Below, one piece after another: positions 35,669 through 43,407 of a stretch of DNA of 64,000 nt. This DNA comes from a virus: IMG/VR virus record IMGVR_UViG_3300037845_000036, positions 33,059 to 97,058 of that record. One strand, 5' to 3'. The stretch's first letter is position 1; every line of letters starts with the position of its first letter. Under the pieces are notes generated by a model that did not search any database, was not told the origin of the DNA, and saw nothing but the letters and a program-made list of their open reading frames with translations. The position numbers and the translations under genes are program-made.

Positions 35669-36031
35669 TTAACCTTTCCCCAGACCCTTCACATTCTTCG
35701 CAAACTGCGCCATGTGGCGGACGTGCTCATTACCCGACCCAAGCGCCTTAGAAAGTTTGCCGGAAGGGATCGACTCGCCCTCTGGCACATGAAGCGCCCT
35801 ATGCAAGCCTCCTTTGTTCTCATCTACGCCAGTCTTCTGAATCCATTTATTGACACCGCCTCGCGCCCGTCGTCCCGCACGATCGTGTCGATACCGCCCC
35901 TTGCCATCCTCAGCGGCGACGTGCTTTTTCTTTTTGACCTTGCCGCCTTCAGCATAATGCGGGGCAGGGCCGCCCCCCGGATTCGGTGGTGCAGGTACCT
36001 CGAAATCGGGTTCGTGCCCACGAGTCCGCAT
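35669..36031 (-). CDS. Basic low-complexity phage protein (120 aa)
   Basis: A Lys/Arg/Gly/His-rich protein with YAEGGKVKKKKHV, RAGRRARGGVNKWIQKTG and GGLHRALHVPEGESIPSGK. The last piece is a recurring motif in phage clusters of this kind. High positive charge and AEGGK / ARGG segments link it to the proteins at 36429 and 45828. It may bind nucleic acid or act as a small scaffold, but this is inference from composition. Confidence 0.65.
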   Translation of the reverse strand: MRTRGHEPDFEVPAPPNPGGGPAPHYAEGGKVKKKKHVAAEDGKGRYRHDRAGRRARGGVNKWIQKTGVDENKGGLHRALHVPEGESIPSGKLSKALGSGNEHVRHMAQFAKNVKGLGKG

Positions 36032-36054
36032 CGGCCCTACTCCGCATTATTTGT

Positions 36055-36399
36055 TTAGACAGACACAGGCCCTGGCGGGCGTGTTTCTGGCGCTGGCGTC
36101 GGAGTCGGCGTCGGGGTTGGCGTGGGTGCCGGCGCCGCTGGCTTCCCGGTAACGGCAGGATTTACCGTCATTGGTGCGACCAGCGGCGGATCTGCGGCCT
36201 CGCGCAGTACTAGCCGAGCGCCGAGCGGGATATGGATGATTGTCGTTTGACCATCGCCAATCGCGACATCGGCATCCGTGCTAGGTTCATGCGTAAAGGT
36301 GCCATCGGGTTTGCGCGAGATCACCATCGCCTTCAGCGAACGCCCGCTGAGCATCGGGTTGGTGATGATGAGCGACATCGGAACGGGTGCGTCAGCCAT
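36055..36399 (-). CDS. Small virion-region protein with TP-repeat tail
   Basis: A 114-residue protein. The first 80 residues form a compact beta-rich region (MSLIITNPMLSGRSLKAMVI, ADVAIGDGQTTIIHIPLGARLVL). The tail is a Pro/Thr/Ala repeat (TPTPTPTPTPAPE) encoded by a simple DNA repeat at about 36096-36130. Unknown role; probably a structural or cement protein. Confidence 0.55.
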   Translation of the reverse strand: MADAPVPMSLIITNPMLSGRSLKAMVISRKPDGTFTHEPSTDADVAIGDGQTTIIHIPLGARLVLREAADPPLVAPMTVNPAVTGKPAAPAPTPTPTPTPTPAPETRPPGPVSV

Positions 36400-36428
36400 T
36401 GCTAGAACTCCTTGCTAACCGGGGGACA

Positions 36429-36914
36429 TCAGGTATCTGCCAACTCATCAGCGTCCGCGCTATGCGCAGTACCCTGTCGTGCGCGGGCCGCACTCGATAG
36501 CGGAGTCATATCCGCTCCCACACCGCCGCCGCGCTTGCGACCAGGGCGATCGAGGCGCCGATGTTTGGTCTTGTGACCCTCCATCTCGACATGCTTCATC
36601 GCCATGCCGCCTTCCTTGCGCTCTTTGACATGGCCGCCACGGGCGCGACGAACCTTGCCACCCTTCGCGCGCATCTTGCCTTCCGCCTCTTCTTCTTCTT
36701 CGTTCGGCTTGGCGGTATAGGACTCCATACCCTTGATTGAGTCTTCCTTCACTTCGCCTCCTTTCTCATAGTGATGATGATGAACCTCATCATGATCACC
36801 GTGATGGGCGACGTGGTGCTTGCCGTCGTGATGGCTGACAGACCCACCTTCCGCGCGCATAGCGTGGTGGCCCATGTGTGCCTCAGTCGGACGATAATGA
36901 TGGCCGCGTGCCAT
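36429..36914 (-). CDS. His-rich, RGG-type low-complexity protein
   Basis: A 161-residue protein with very many histidines in the first 50 residues (MARGHHYRPTEAHMGHH, DEVHHHHYEKGGE). An acidic run (EEEEEAEG) comes next, then basic RAKGGKVRRARGGHVKER and RPGRKRGGGVGAD. A strong site (GAAGGAAGGAG) precedes the ATG. The histidine clusters could bind metal. Related composition occurs in 35669-36031 and 45828-46961. Function unknown; a nucleic-acid- or scaffold-associated role is inferred. Confidence 0.65.
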   Translation of the reverse strand: MARGHHYRPTEAHMGHHAMRAEGGSVSHHDGKHHVAHHGDHDEVHHHHYEKGGEVKEDSIKGMESYTAKPNEEEEEAEGKMRAKGGKVRRARGGHVKERKEGGMAMKHVEMEGHKTKHRRLDRPGRKRGGGVGADMTPLSSAARARQGTAHSADADELADT

Positions 36915-37032
36915 GGTTTCGCTCCTTCCTTCGCCCCGCAGGGCTATTCGGCGATCCGCGCCGCCGGTCTCGCGATTGAAACGCCGCGAGCGGCTGGGAC
37001 CCGTCCCCGAAGGGGCGAGCTTCGTAGCGAGC

Positions 37033-37224
37033 CTACTTGTTGCTCGCTTTCTCCGCCAACATCCCCGCTATCGAAGCTTGGATATCACGGAAATGGTAAT
37101 CAAAAGGAAATATTGCCACCGTTTTGTTCACTGCCTCAATAATCGCTTCACGCGAATGCTGATGTCCGTCCACCACACTAGCCAGCATAAACTCGGCTCG
37201 CATATCCGATATGGCAAACGCCAT
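37033..37224 (-). CDS. Small helical protein (63 aa)
   Basis: A 63-residue product starting MAFAISDMRAEFMLASVV. It overlaps the last 47 bases of the O-antigen-ligase-like gene in another frame. Its sequence (HQHSREAIIEAVNKTVAIF, IQASIAGMLAEKASNK) is helical and looks like real coding. An alternative start is the Met seven residues later. Function unknown. Confidence 0.5.
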   Translation of the reverse strand: MAFAISDMRAEFMLASVVDGHQHSREAIIEAVNKTVAIFPFDYHFRDIQASIAGMLAEKASNK

Positions 37225-38197
37225 CCCGCACCCGAACCACGTTCCCCACCAGCACACCAGCCAAAAAGGCTGTCGCCGGAAGATGTAGCGGGAACGCTGT
37301 AAGGTATTGCGCCCCAATACAAACCAGCGCTGCCTTGACGGGGATCGTGTCTGCCCAACGAGCGGCCAATCCGAAGAGGGCCACAAGGGGCAGCGCGCCG
37401 ATACCCATCTCATAGAGCGACTGAAGGAAGTCACTATGCGCCCGCTCCCAGCTAGGATACGTCGTCACGAAACTCCCTATCCCGTGCCCAAATATAGTAA
37501 TCCCCGCAGCGGTTGTATACCAGATATCAAAACGCGCCGCAGCCGATGCGCCCTTACTCGCCCATAGCGTCGCGAAGCCAGCCGCCATTACCAGCGCGCC
37601 AACACCCCAGAAGGCAATTTCACGCCGGCTCACCAGCAGTCCTAGACCAGCGCTCAGCAACGCCACACGAGAACCGCAAAACGCTAGCGGGATGCTCAGC
37701 GCAATTACGAGCGGCAAAGCTTCCACATAAAACGCATAGACAAACAGCACAGCCGCAATTTCCGCAAGGAAGTCACCATTGAAGAACAACCCCGCCGGTC
37801 CAGCAAACTCCGCGACCGGATGCCACCCCAAGAGTTGCCCGATCGCAAAGGCGCTCGATACCGCGACACCCCACCCCATCGCGCGCAGAACCGAATCAAG
37901 ATCCTCGATATTCGCGCCCAACAACACCGCGCCCGCGAACAGCACGAGCCAGCAAAAGTCATTCATTCCCGATAGCTGAACAGGCGTCCACAGCAGCGAC
38001 AGCGCGGCATACGCCACCATCGCCGCGACTAAAATCTGTGCTGTTCGGGAAAGTCTGCGCGGGTCCAACCAAGACGCCAGCGGCATACCCGCCGCCATCA
38101 GACTCCAGCGCGGAGCCGTCGCAGACGACAAGATGTTTGGCCAGAACGCTGTTGCTACACCAAATCCTAGGAGCGCCGGTCTGTTAAGACTGATCAC
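37178..38197 (-). CDS. O-antigen ligase/polymerase-like membrane protein
   Basis: A 339-residue polytopic membrane protein. The start is the GTG that overlaps the previous TGA (GTGA); a longer frame upstream runs inside the neighbouring gene and is rejected. About nine or ten apolar segments are visible. The loop after the middle holds FGHGIGSFVTTYP and ERAHSDFLQSLYEMG (about residues 250-265), matching the H-(N/S)-D-F-L-x-x-x-x-E-x-G signature of WaaL/Wzy-type O-antigen ligases. In bacteria these join O-polysaccharide to lipid A core or polymerise it. In a phage it might change the host surface to block reinfection, but the substrate cannot be told. Confidence 0.75.
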   Translation of the reverse strand: MISLNRPALLGFGVATAFWPNILSSATAPRWSLMAAGMPLASWLDPRRLSRTAQILVAAMVAYAALSLLWTPVQLSGMNDFCWLVLFAGAVLLGANIEDLDSVLRAMGWGVAVSSAFAIGQLLGWHPVAEFAGPAGLFFNGDFLAEIAAVLFVYAFYVEALPLVIALSIPLAFCGSRVALLSAGLGLLVSRREIAFWGVGALVMAAGFATLWASKGASAAARFDIWYTTAAGITIFGHGIGSFVTTYPSWERAHSDFLQSLYEMGIGALPLVALFGLAARWADTIPVKAALVCIGAQYLTAFPLHLPATAFLAGVLVGNVVRVRDGVCHIGYASRVYAG

Positions 38198-38787
38198 TGT
38201 ACCGTCACGCCCGTCAGGTATTCGGTTGAAGCACCGCCCGCATTCGTAACCGCCGCCGAGAACGTCAGTGTCAGATACGAACCCGGCACCAAAGTCGCGC
38301 CAGTCAGCGTCACATTCTGTGTCGTCGGCGTCGTAATTGGGCAAACCACCTGCCCCGAAGCGATCAACGTCGAACCCTGCGTTCCCGCAGTCGTATTATT
38401 CAAATACGCCGCAGCCGTCATTGTATGAACAGAAGCCGTGCTACTGCTGTTGGCGTAATAGCACAAAATCCCAACCGTCAGATTGTTGCCGGGGTTCTCG
38501 TAAAATGGCACCACGTAATCGTAAGACGCGACATTCGATGTCGAACCCGAACTCGTTGCAGTCCCAATCAAATACGTGCCTGTGCCGGGCGTGTAGACCA
38601 AGCCAAAATTCGTGCTGCTCGCCGAACCCGTCATCTGAAGACCCGCAACGGTCTTCATGTTCGCCATGACGAGCGGGATAGCCGGCGGTGCCGCAACAGT
38701 CAGCGTGTCGGTATAAATCGCCGCCCACGCGAGCGGGGCAACCGCGACAGCAAACCAACCGGCAAGGGCGAGGCGTTTTAGCTTCAT
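38194..38787 (-). CDS. Exported beta-rich virion-region protein
   Basis: Started at MKLKRLALAGWFAVAVAPL, which gives a textbook signal peptide (residues 1-22, LAWA). An eight-codon upstream extension would spoil it. The mature part is Thr/Ser/Asn-rich beta structure (TNFGLVYTPGTGTYLIGTA, PFYENPGNNLTVGILCYYA) with two cysteines. It is coupled by GTGA to the O-antigen-ligase-like gene. Possibly a surface-exposed virion or periplasmic protein; no family identified. Confidence 0.6.
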   Translation of the reverse strand: MKLKRLALAGWFAVAVAPLAWAAIYTDTLTVAAPPAIPLVMANMKTVAGLQMTGSASSTNFGLVYTPGTGTYLIGTATSSGSTSNVASYDYVVPFYENPGNNLTVGILCYYANSSSTASVHTMTAAAYLNNTTAGTQGSTLIASGQVVCPITTPTTQNVTLTGATLVPGSYLTLTFSAAVTNAGGASTEYLTGVTVQ

Positions 38788-38797
38788 CTGCTTCACC

Positions 38798-39757
38798 CTA
38801 AAAGTCCGCAAATTGCGTTACACCGCATAAACCTGTCGCAGTGCCCATATTGCCGACACCGACATGATCATAAAGCACCAACCGGCGCACCCCATTCGAG
38901 GCCGTACCCTGTAGCGCGTAAGTTCCACGCACATCGCCAGTCGTCGCCGTCGCCGGACTTGTCGTATCAGCCACAGTAAAGCCCGTGGGTGAGGCCACAA
39001 GCGTCGTATCCGGCCACCAAATCGTCGCGAACTGAAAGTGATCAATCCGCAGGAAAAACCCATACGTGTCGCTCTGCCCCGCACTCACATTCGATCCCGA
39101 CAACGTGCCCGCAGGCGTAATCGACAGGATGTACTTGAACGCCTTGTTTCCCGTCGCTGTCACGGCGTTCGACCCGGTGATGGTCTCCGTCATCGGATAG
39201 TTGTAAAGATCAAACCCGCGAACCGTAAAGGTCGCCGCCGAATCATTACCCACCGACGCGATCGAAACCGCCCGCGCAACCGCCGTTCCCGGCGCCCAAA
39301 AGATATTCCCGCCAACCGACGCATTCTGCTGCGGTACCTGCGCCGCATCGATCAACAGCAGCCCCGTTACCGTCGCCCCGGTATCCGCCCGCGTGATCGA
39401 TTGACCAACCGTAATCCCGCCACCCGAGGTCGTTACCAGCGTCAGCGGCACGCCCGCGCTCGGTACCTGCGCCGCCGCCATCGATGTCGTGCTCAGCGTC
39501 GTCGGAACCGCATTCAGGCACTCAAAGCGCCCCATGCCCCACCAACCATACGCACCACGCTCCCCTTCCGCCAACCCGCCCGCCGCCGCACCCGGCGAAT
39601 AGCAATACGGCTTGCGCGGGTCCATGATCCCGCAACCCTGATCCCACAGGCTCGGCGAACGCGATCCGTTGTAATCCGACGCCTGACCCAATCCCTGGCC
39701 CGATGGCACACTCTGGCCAAAGCCAACAAACGGACCCTTGTGTGCAGTTATGCCCAT
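38798..39757 (-). CDS. Conserved phage head-region protein (319 aa)
   Basis: Begins MGITAHKGPFVGFGQSVPSG and contains SDYNGSRSPSLWDQGCGIMDPRKPYCY, a pattern (FGQ ... SLW/F ... G-G ... DPR) typical of a widespread podovirus head-cluster protein as I recall. A long beta-rich middle and a C-terminal GVRRLVLYDHVGVGNMGTA follow. No signal peptide, unlike the next gene. It lies downstream of the capsid and endonuclease genes. Probably a minor virion protein. Confidence 0.65.
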   Translation of the reverse strand: MGITAHKGPFVGFGQSVPSGQGLGQASDYNGSRSPSLWDQGCGIMDPRKPYCYSPGAAAGGLAEGERGAYGWWGMGRFECLNAVPTTLSTTSMAAAQVPSAGVPLTLVTTSGGGITVGQSITRADTGATVTGLLLIDAAQVPQQNASVGGNIFWAPGTAVARAVSIASVGNDSAATFTVRGFDLYNYPMTETITGSNAVTATGNKAFKYILSITPAGTLSGSNVSAGQSDTYGFFLRIDHFQFATIWWPDTTLVASPTGFTVADTTSPATATTGDVRGTYALQGTASNGVRRLVLYDHVGVGNMGTATGLCGVTQFADF

Positions 39758-40125
39758 TAGGAGGCGTCCTTCTTCAGCGGCACCACGTTCGTCCGTGCCG
39801 CAAATGATTCGAGATACTCTGCAGCAGCGAGAAGAAGCTCGGGGTTATCTTTGAAATATCCCAAACCGGGATTGCAATTCGTGCAGCAAAGACCCCTCAC
39901 CGAATGTCGCCCCCTTCCGCGAGAATGATCGTGATCCACCGCTAACCACTTAGTCTGCCCATTCCGTTGTGCGGTTTCCGGTTCCTTACAGATTGCACAT
40001 ACGCCATTTTGGGCAACAAGCATATCCTGATATTCAGCAAGCGTGATCCCAAGCCGCCTGTCCGCGAGCGATTGCGTGGGCAGCCACAAAAGATGCTTCA
40101 CGCTCACTTGCAGCGGCGACACCAT
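39757..40125 (-). CDS. Endonuclease VII-like HNH nuclease
   Basis: A recombination-endonuclease-VII-type protein: LGITLAEYQDMLVAQNGVC, a zinc site made of CAIC and CCTNC, the central DHDHSRGRGRHSVRGL (His/Asp catalytic box) and NPELLLAAAEYLE. Family members cut branched DNA or act as homing nucleases. The start is uncertain (ATG 40123-40125, or an upstream TTG or downstream GTG) because it overlaps the end of the HNH-AP2 gene. Its stop meets the next ATG. Position after the capsid gene suggests insertion with the neighbouring nuclease. Confidence 0.85.
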   Translation of the reverse strand: MVSPLQVSVKHLLWLPTQSLADRRLGITLAEYQDMLVAQNGVCAICKEPETAQRNGQTKWLAVDHDHSRGRGRHSVRGLCCTNCNPGLGYFKDNPELLLAAAEYLESFAARTNVVPLKKDAS

Positions 40126-40597
40126 ACTCCTCTGCTGCCGCAATAAAAGCTGCCGCCGCCTCTTCTTTTGTAGAAAACCTTCCGAGATGCTTCAGTTTAT
40201 AGTCGCGCGTGATCGTCGCCAACCACTTCCCCCGCGCCGCATCCCACGTAACACCACGACTCCCGCTCTTATTCCCCTTGCGTAATCCGCCCTTTCGAGC
40301 CGTTTCCGCAGCGGTTTGCAATTTCAGATTTGATAAACAAAGATCAAGATAGTCGCCGTTTTCTGGCGCAACGTTACCCTCTGGCCATTCGCCATATGTA
40401 ATCGCCCATACAATACGGTGGGCCAAAACACGATAGCCATCTACGCCGACATAGAGCCGCCCGTTAGCGGCTACAGCGCCAGCTTCATCGCCGATCCTAA
40501 TCCGATGTGAGGTTGATGTTTTCCACGTCAACCTGCCCGCATGCGGATCATAAGAAAACAGTTCACGAAGGCGTTCAACAGGAATAGCGCTCGTCAT
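40034..40597 (-). CDS. HNH-AP2 homing endonuclease-like, altered active site
   Basis: Start taken at MTSAIPVERLRELFSYDP (AGGAG eight bases upstream). A GTG at 40645, also with AGGAG, is an alternative. Layout: N-terminal LRELFSYDPHAGRLTW, HRIVWAITYGEWPEGN, then NGDYLDLCLSNLKLQT where the family has DHxNGDxxDNRxxNLR, then an AP2 DNA-binding domain GSRGVTWDAARGKWLA ... HLGRFSTKEEAAAAF. The expected Asp-His before NGD is Ala-Pro, so cleavage may be weak or lost. It sits between the capsid gene and the EndoVII-like gene. Confidence 0.8.
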   Translation of the reverse strand: MTSAIPVERLRELFSYDPHAGRLTWKTSTSHRIRIGDEAGAVAANGRLYVGVDGYRVLAHRIVWAITYGEWPEGNVAPENGDYLDLCLSNLKLQTAAETARKGGLRKGNKSGSRGVTWDAARGKWLATITRDYKLKHLGRFSTKEEAAAAFIAAAEEYGVAAASEREASFVAAHAIARGQAAWDHAC

Positions 40598-40716
40598 CTC
40601 CACGGCTCCTGGATACAGGTTGGCGATGACGTGTACGTTACTCACTTTTTCTCCTGTCGTCAACAATAAAATTTCACATAGCCTGACTAACTTTCGGTAT
40701 TTACCCTAGTATTAAC

Positions 40717-40734
40717 AACCACTTGCAAGTGGTT
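40717..40734. repeat. Perfect 18-bp palindrome at capsid gene end
   Basis: AACCACTTGCAAGTGGTT reads the same on both strands and overlaps the capsid stop codon. As RNA it could form a tight stem without a proper loop, and no T-run follows. It may limit transcription past the capsid gene or mark the target site of the adjacent homing nuclease. Confidence 0.7.
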
Positions 40735-41647
40735 ATGAAGTAGGATACGTTCCAAAAGTTGCGCGGGGATTGTAATACGAAAGTGAATAGCGCTCGTACC
40801 CCTTGCACAGGAGGTTGTCGGTCGAGAATTCAACTTCCATACTCATTTCAAACGGGATACGCTCCATATATGCTAGCCCCGGAACATTCGTCAAAAGGAA
40901 CCAAGCATAGGGCGAGGTCAAGAAGTCATCGACAAAGTAACCTTCTTTCAGACCACCAGTTGTCGAGCGGATAGCATTGACATCGTTATCGCCGGTACCG
41001 GGCCGCATCGGAGTTTCGAGTAGTCGAATGGCGACTGGCTCAAGCTCAGGCGGGATGAGCAGCATCTTGCCACGGGCGTACTGCTTCAAATTCGCCTGAT
41101 CGACGAACTGGCGACGGATGCTGATCATGGCCGAGAGCAACGAAGTCTCGGAAAGATCGGTCGCAGTCGTGAAAGCATTGGCGTAAGATCCGCCATCGAT
41201 CGGATGCGCGGTTGAGAACAACGGCTGGCCATCGCCACCGACTGCAGCGTTGTAGACGTTGCCGAGGTTGAAGACGCTGGCTGCGTAGATTTCCTTAGTT
41301 TGATTGAAGGATTCCTGCAGGCCGAGGTTCGAGGGATTGAATTGCGTCTTGTAGAGATTGTCGTCGATCGCGGGACGAGTGATCGCGTAACCGAGCGAGA
41401 TTTCCAGATGTGATTGATTCCAAACGAATCTCTCACCCGCCCTATTGTCGAAAAAGGCGGTTCCGCCCTCAGTCTTCAGACGAGCGAGCGGCAAATAGCG
41501 GTTTTCCGCCGTGCGCTCAACCGCCTGTTCCGACTTGATGTATTGGAAGATCTTGTCGTACTGACGGGGGATCTGCTGGTATTTCCCGGTAACGGCTCGC
41601 AGGCCAGGGAACAGCAGGTCGCGGATCTGTTGAAGTGCTACCGGCAT
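40733..41647 (-). CDS. Major capsid protein, Mu gpT type (HK97 fold)
   Basis: A 304-residue protein matching the Mu gpT-like capsid family: RYLPLARLKTEGGTAFFDNR, YAITRPAIDDNLYKT, GDGQPLFSTAHPIDGGSYAN, KMLLIPPELEPVAIRLLETP, PGTGDNDVNAI and a C-terminal GYERYSLSYYNPRATFG. It forms the icosahedral shell. No prohead protease is seen nearby. It lies 3 bases after the gene at 41651, and a separate scaffold candidate is upstream. A promoter candidate at 42432-42460 could boost its expression. Confidence 0.92.
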   Translation of the reverse strand: MPVALQQIRDLLFPGLRAVTGKYQQIPRQYDKIFQYIKSEQAVERTAENRYLPLARLKTEGGTAFFDNRAGERFVWNQSHLEISLGYAITRPAIDDNLYKTQFNPSNLGLQESFNQTKEIYAASVFNLGNVYNAAVGGDGQPLFSTAHPIDGGSYANAFTTATDLSETSLLSAMISIRRQFVDQANLKQYARGKMLLIPPELEPVAIRLLETPMRPGTGDNDVNAIRSTTGGLKEGYFVDDFLTSPYAWFLLTNVPGLAYMERIPFEMSMEVEFSTDNLLCKGYERYSLSYYNPRATFGTYPTS

Positions 41648-41650
41648 TGG

Positions 41651-42259
41651 TTAGATCCCCGTCAACTGCCTGTAGAACTGGTTATTCCAGCCCACAAGCA
41701 AGGAAGCATAAGGAGTCGTGAGGTCGGTTCCGTTGTCTCCCGGCGGATCGGCAATCAACGCTAGGATGCGGAACGGAAAAGTCGAAGTTGTCGTTGGCGT
41801 GGTGTGCAAGTCGATGTAGGCGCCGCTCTGACCGTTTAAGGTAGAACCAGTGCCGTTCGCGTACTGCGCGTTCATGCCAACCATCGCCTGCGTGACGAGA
41901 ACCGTCGCGCCGGCCGAGTTGCTGGTTTGAACCTTGAAGGTCACATTGGGATCGTCAATGATGAGCGCGTTGACGATGCCGTTGGTGATCTGGTCCGCGC
42001 CGGGGTAGTAGGGCGAGTAAACAAGCTTGCCCTGCGAGGCCGAGATGTAATTGCACCCCGCAAAGATCCCGAGAGGCGGTGTGGTGCCCGGAGTCAGGGT
42101 ATCAATATACCCGCTCGACAGCATCACCACGACATCGCCCGTGTAGATCGAGTGCGTGTTGGTGTAAAGAATCTGATATTGGGTCTGGTTGGCCGACCAC
42201 GAGGCACCGTCTTGCCTCCCGGCGACGGCGAACCCATAGGGTGCTAAGACGTTTGCCAT
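41651..42259 (-). CDS. Capsid-associated structural protein
   Basis: Start taken at MANVLAPYGFAVAGRQDGA, the usual opening of this phage head protein family (ANVLAPFGF ... DGAxWTAN); an upstream extension to 42346 lacks support. The body is beta-rich with HSIYTGDVVVMLSSGYI and DPNVTFKVQTSNSAG, and ends RQLTGI. It is cotranscribed directly before the major capsid gene and is probably a decoration or minor head protein. Confidence 0.7.
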   Translation of the reverse strand: MANVLAPYGFAVAGRQDGASWSANQTQYQILYTNTHSIYTGDVVVMLSSGYIDTLTPGTTPPLGIFAGCNYISASQGKLVYSPYYPGADQITNGIVNALIIDDPNVTFKVQTSNSAGATVLVTQAMVGMNAQYANGTGSTLNGQSGAYIDLHTTPTTTSTFPFRILALIADPPGDNGTDLTTPYASLLVGWNNQFYRQLTGI

Positions 42260-42385
42260 CGGGGCGAAATTCCCGATTTGTCCGTCTACCCCTGACCGAT
42301 CTGGGATGTGCGGGAGGGTGAAGGCCGCCGTTTCGCGGGCCGCCACACTTTCGGTTCTTGTGTCGGAAGAACCAGAAATTTAACT

Positions 42386-42408
42386 GTCAGGCCCTCCGCG
42401 AACCTGAC
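42386..42408 (-). other. Hairpin in capsid-operon leader
   Basis: GTCAGG and CCTGAC form a 6-bp stem with an 11-base loop in the untranslated leader, between the promoter candidate at 42432-42460 and the capsid-associated gene. There is no T-run. It may stabilise the messenger. Confidence 0.35.
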
Positions 42409-42431
42409 GAGCGCAACCTTATGCGCGGCTG

Positions 42432-42460
42432 ATAATTCGCGTGTTTTTTTCTGTTGTCAA
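42432..42460 (-). promoter_or_regulatory. Candidate promoter for capsid genes
   Basis: On the minus strand TTGACA (42455-42460) is followed after 17 bases by AATTAT (42432-42437), in an A-rich stretch inside one of the few real intergenic gaps of the late region. It would direct extra transcription of the capsid-associated and major capsid genes. Confidence 0.5.
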
Positions 42461-42473
42461 GGGGCGCAAGGGA

Positions 42474-43025
42474 TTACGGTTCGGAAGACAACCCTTCCGC
42501 GCCTTCATTGACTGGCTCACCGGGAGCGAATTGCTGGCGGACGCTTGCTACTCGGCGAACCGAAGGATGATCGCGCGTCAACTGCCCCGGCTTTGACCCG
42601 TACATGATTTCTTGCATATTCTGCACAGGATCGAGCGCGTCCTGTAGCTGCTCCATCTGTGCTTCTTCGGTCAAATACTTGGGCCGCTCGCAGAGGATGG
42701 TCCCGCCACGTTTGATGATTGTGTCTCCGCCTACCGCAAGTTCAGGATGGCGCGCCGCCGGCACTGGGCGCCAATGATTCTCGCGCATCTCAATCCAGTG
42801 CGTGGTGTCTTTTTGCCCGTAGACTTCCTCGCGTTTCCATTCGTAGGTAAACCCCGGCGGGGCGAGGTTGCCGATCTCAAACGGGTTACTGTTGCGGCGG
42901 CGGCGGTGCAACCGTTCGCCCGATGTCGGCGCTATCGCCTCGCGCGGCGCCGTGGCACGCACATTGGCACGCGGATCGCGTTGAACAGCCTTGGCTTCAG
43001 TTTCGTAAAGGATTTTATCGCTCAT
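42474..43025 (-). CDS. Conserved head-region protein (183 aa)
   Basis: A basic N-terminal half (RLHRRRRNSNPFEIGNLAPP) leads to PGFTYEWKREEVYGQKD, HWRPVPAARHPEL and GGTILCERPKYLTEEAQ. Phage head clusters often carry a protein with this arginine-rich segment followed by YxWxN/K-x-x-G and a hydrophilic C terminus, as I recall. Function unproven; scaffold partner or nucleic-acid contact is possible. It overlaps the preceding gene by 11 bases. Confidence 0.6.
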   Translation of the reverse strand: MSDKILYETEAKAVQRDPRANVRATAPREAIAPTSGERLHRRRRNSNPFEIGNLAPPGFTYEWKREEVYGQKDTTHWIEMRENHWRPVPAARHPELAVGGDTIIKRGGTILCERPKYLTEEAQMEQLQDALDPVQNMQEIMYGSKPGQLTRDHPSVRRVASVRQQFAPGEPVNEGAEGLSSEP

Positions 43026-43407
43026 TTATCGAACCCCGACTCAATGTTTTATTTTCTGTCCCCAAGCGCACGTAGGCGCTTGTTATACCGTTCCCCGTGA
43101 TTGGATCGGTCTTCCATCGCAACTCCGGTCGTACTCTCCACACAACACCCTGCGGCGAAGCGGTGACAAAACCAAGTAGCAAAAAGGAAAGAGTTTCGGC
43201 AGTACGCGTCTCAGCCTTTTCTCTAGCGCTTGGATCATCTTTCAACGTCTCGCCAGTGACAACCGAACCGAAGCCGATACTGACCCAATTCCCATCACCC
43301 GCCCTAATTTCCTCTTCAGTAACGTCCCGACACGGCGTGGATAATGTATCGAGCCACGCCATGAGCGTGTCGATATCCTTGACGCCAGTTGGAATACTCA
43401 AGTTCAT
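43015..43407 (-). CDS. Phage protein, unknown (130 aa)
   Basis: A 130-residue product with a helical N terminus (VKDIDTLMAWLDTL) and beta segments NWVSIGFGSVVTGE and GVVWRVRPELRWKTDP. It overlaps its neighbours on both sides in the coupled style of this operon. No family recognised; by position it belongs to the head set. Confidence 0.55.
   Translation of the reverse strand: MNLSIPTGVKDIDTLMAWLDTLSTPCRDVTEEEIRAGDGNWVSIGFGSVVTGETLKDDPSAREKAETRTAETLSFLLLGFVTASPQGVVWRVRPELRWKTDPITGNGITSAYVRLGTENKTLSRGSINER

Noticed and set aside
38198-38344. N-terminal extension of the O-antigen-ligase-like gene
   Set aside because: It would overlap the exported protein's gene by 150 bases and adds a hydrophilic Asp/Cys-rich stretch with no membrane character. 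The GTG in GTGA is a better start.
38441-38758. 105-codon alternative frame over the exported protein gene
   Set aside because: Arg/Cys/Gly/His-rich shadow translation inside a gene with a clear signal peptide.
42421-42460. Plus-strand terminator ending in seven T at 42444-42450
   Set aside because: The CGCG stems are too short, and no plus-strand gene reads into it. The A/T-rich run is better explained as part of the minus-strand promoter candidate.
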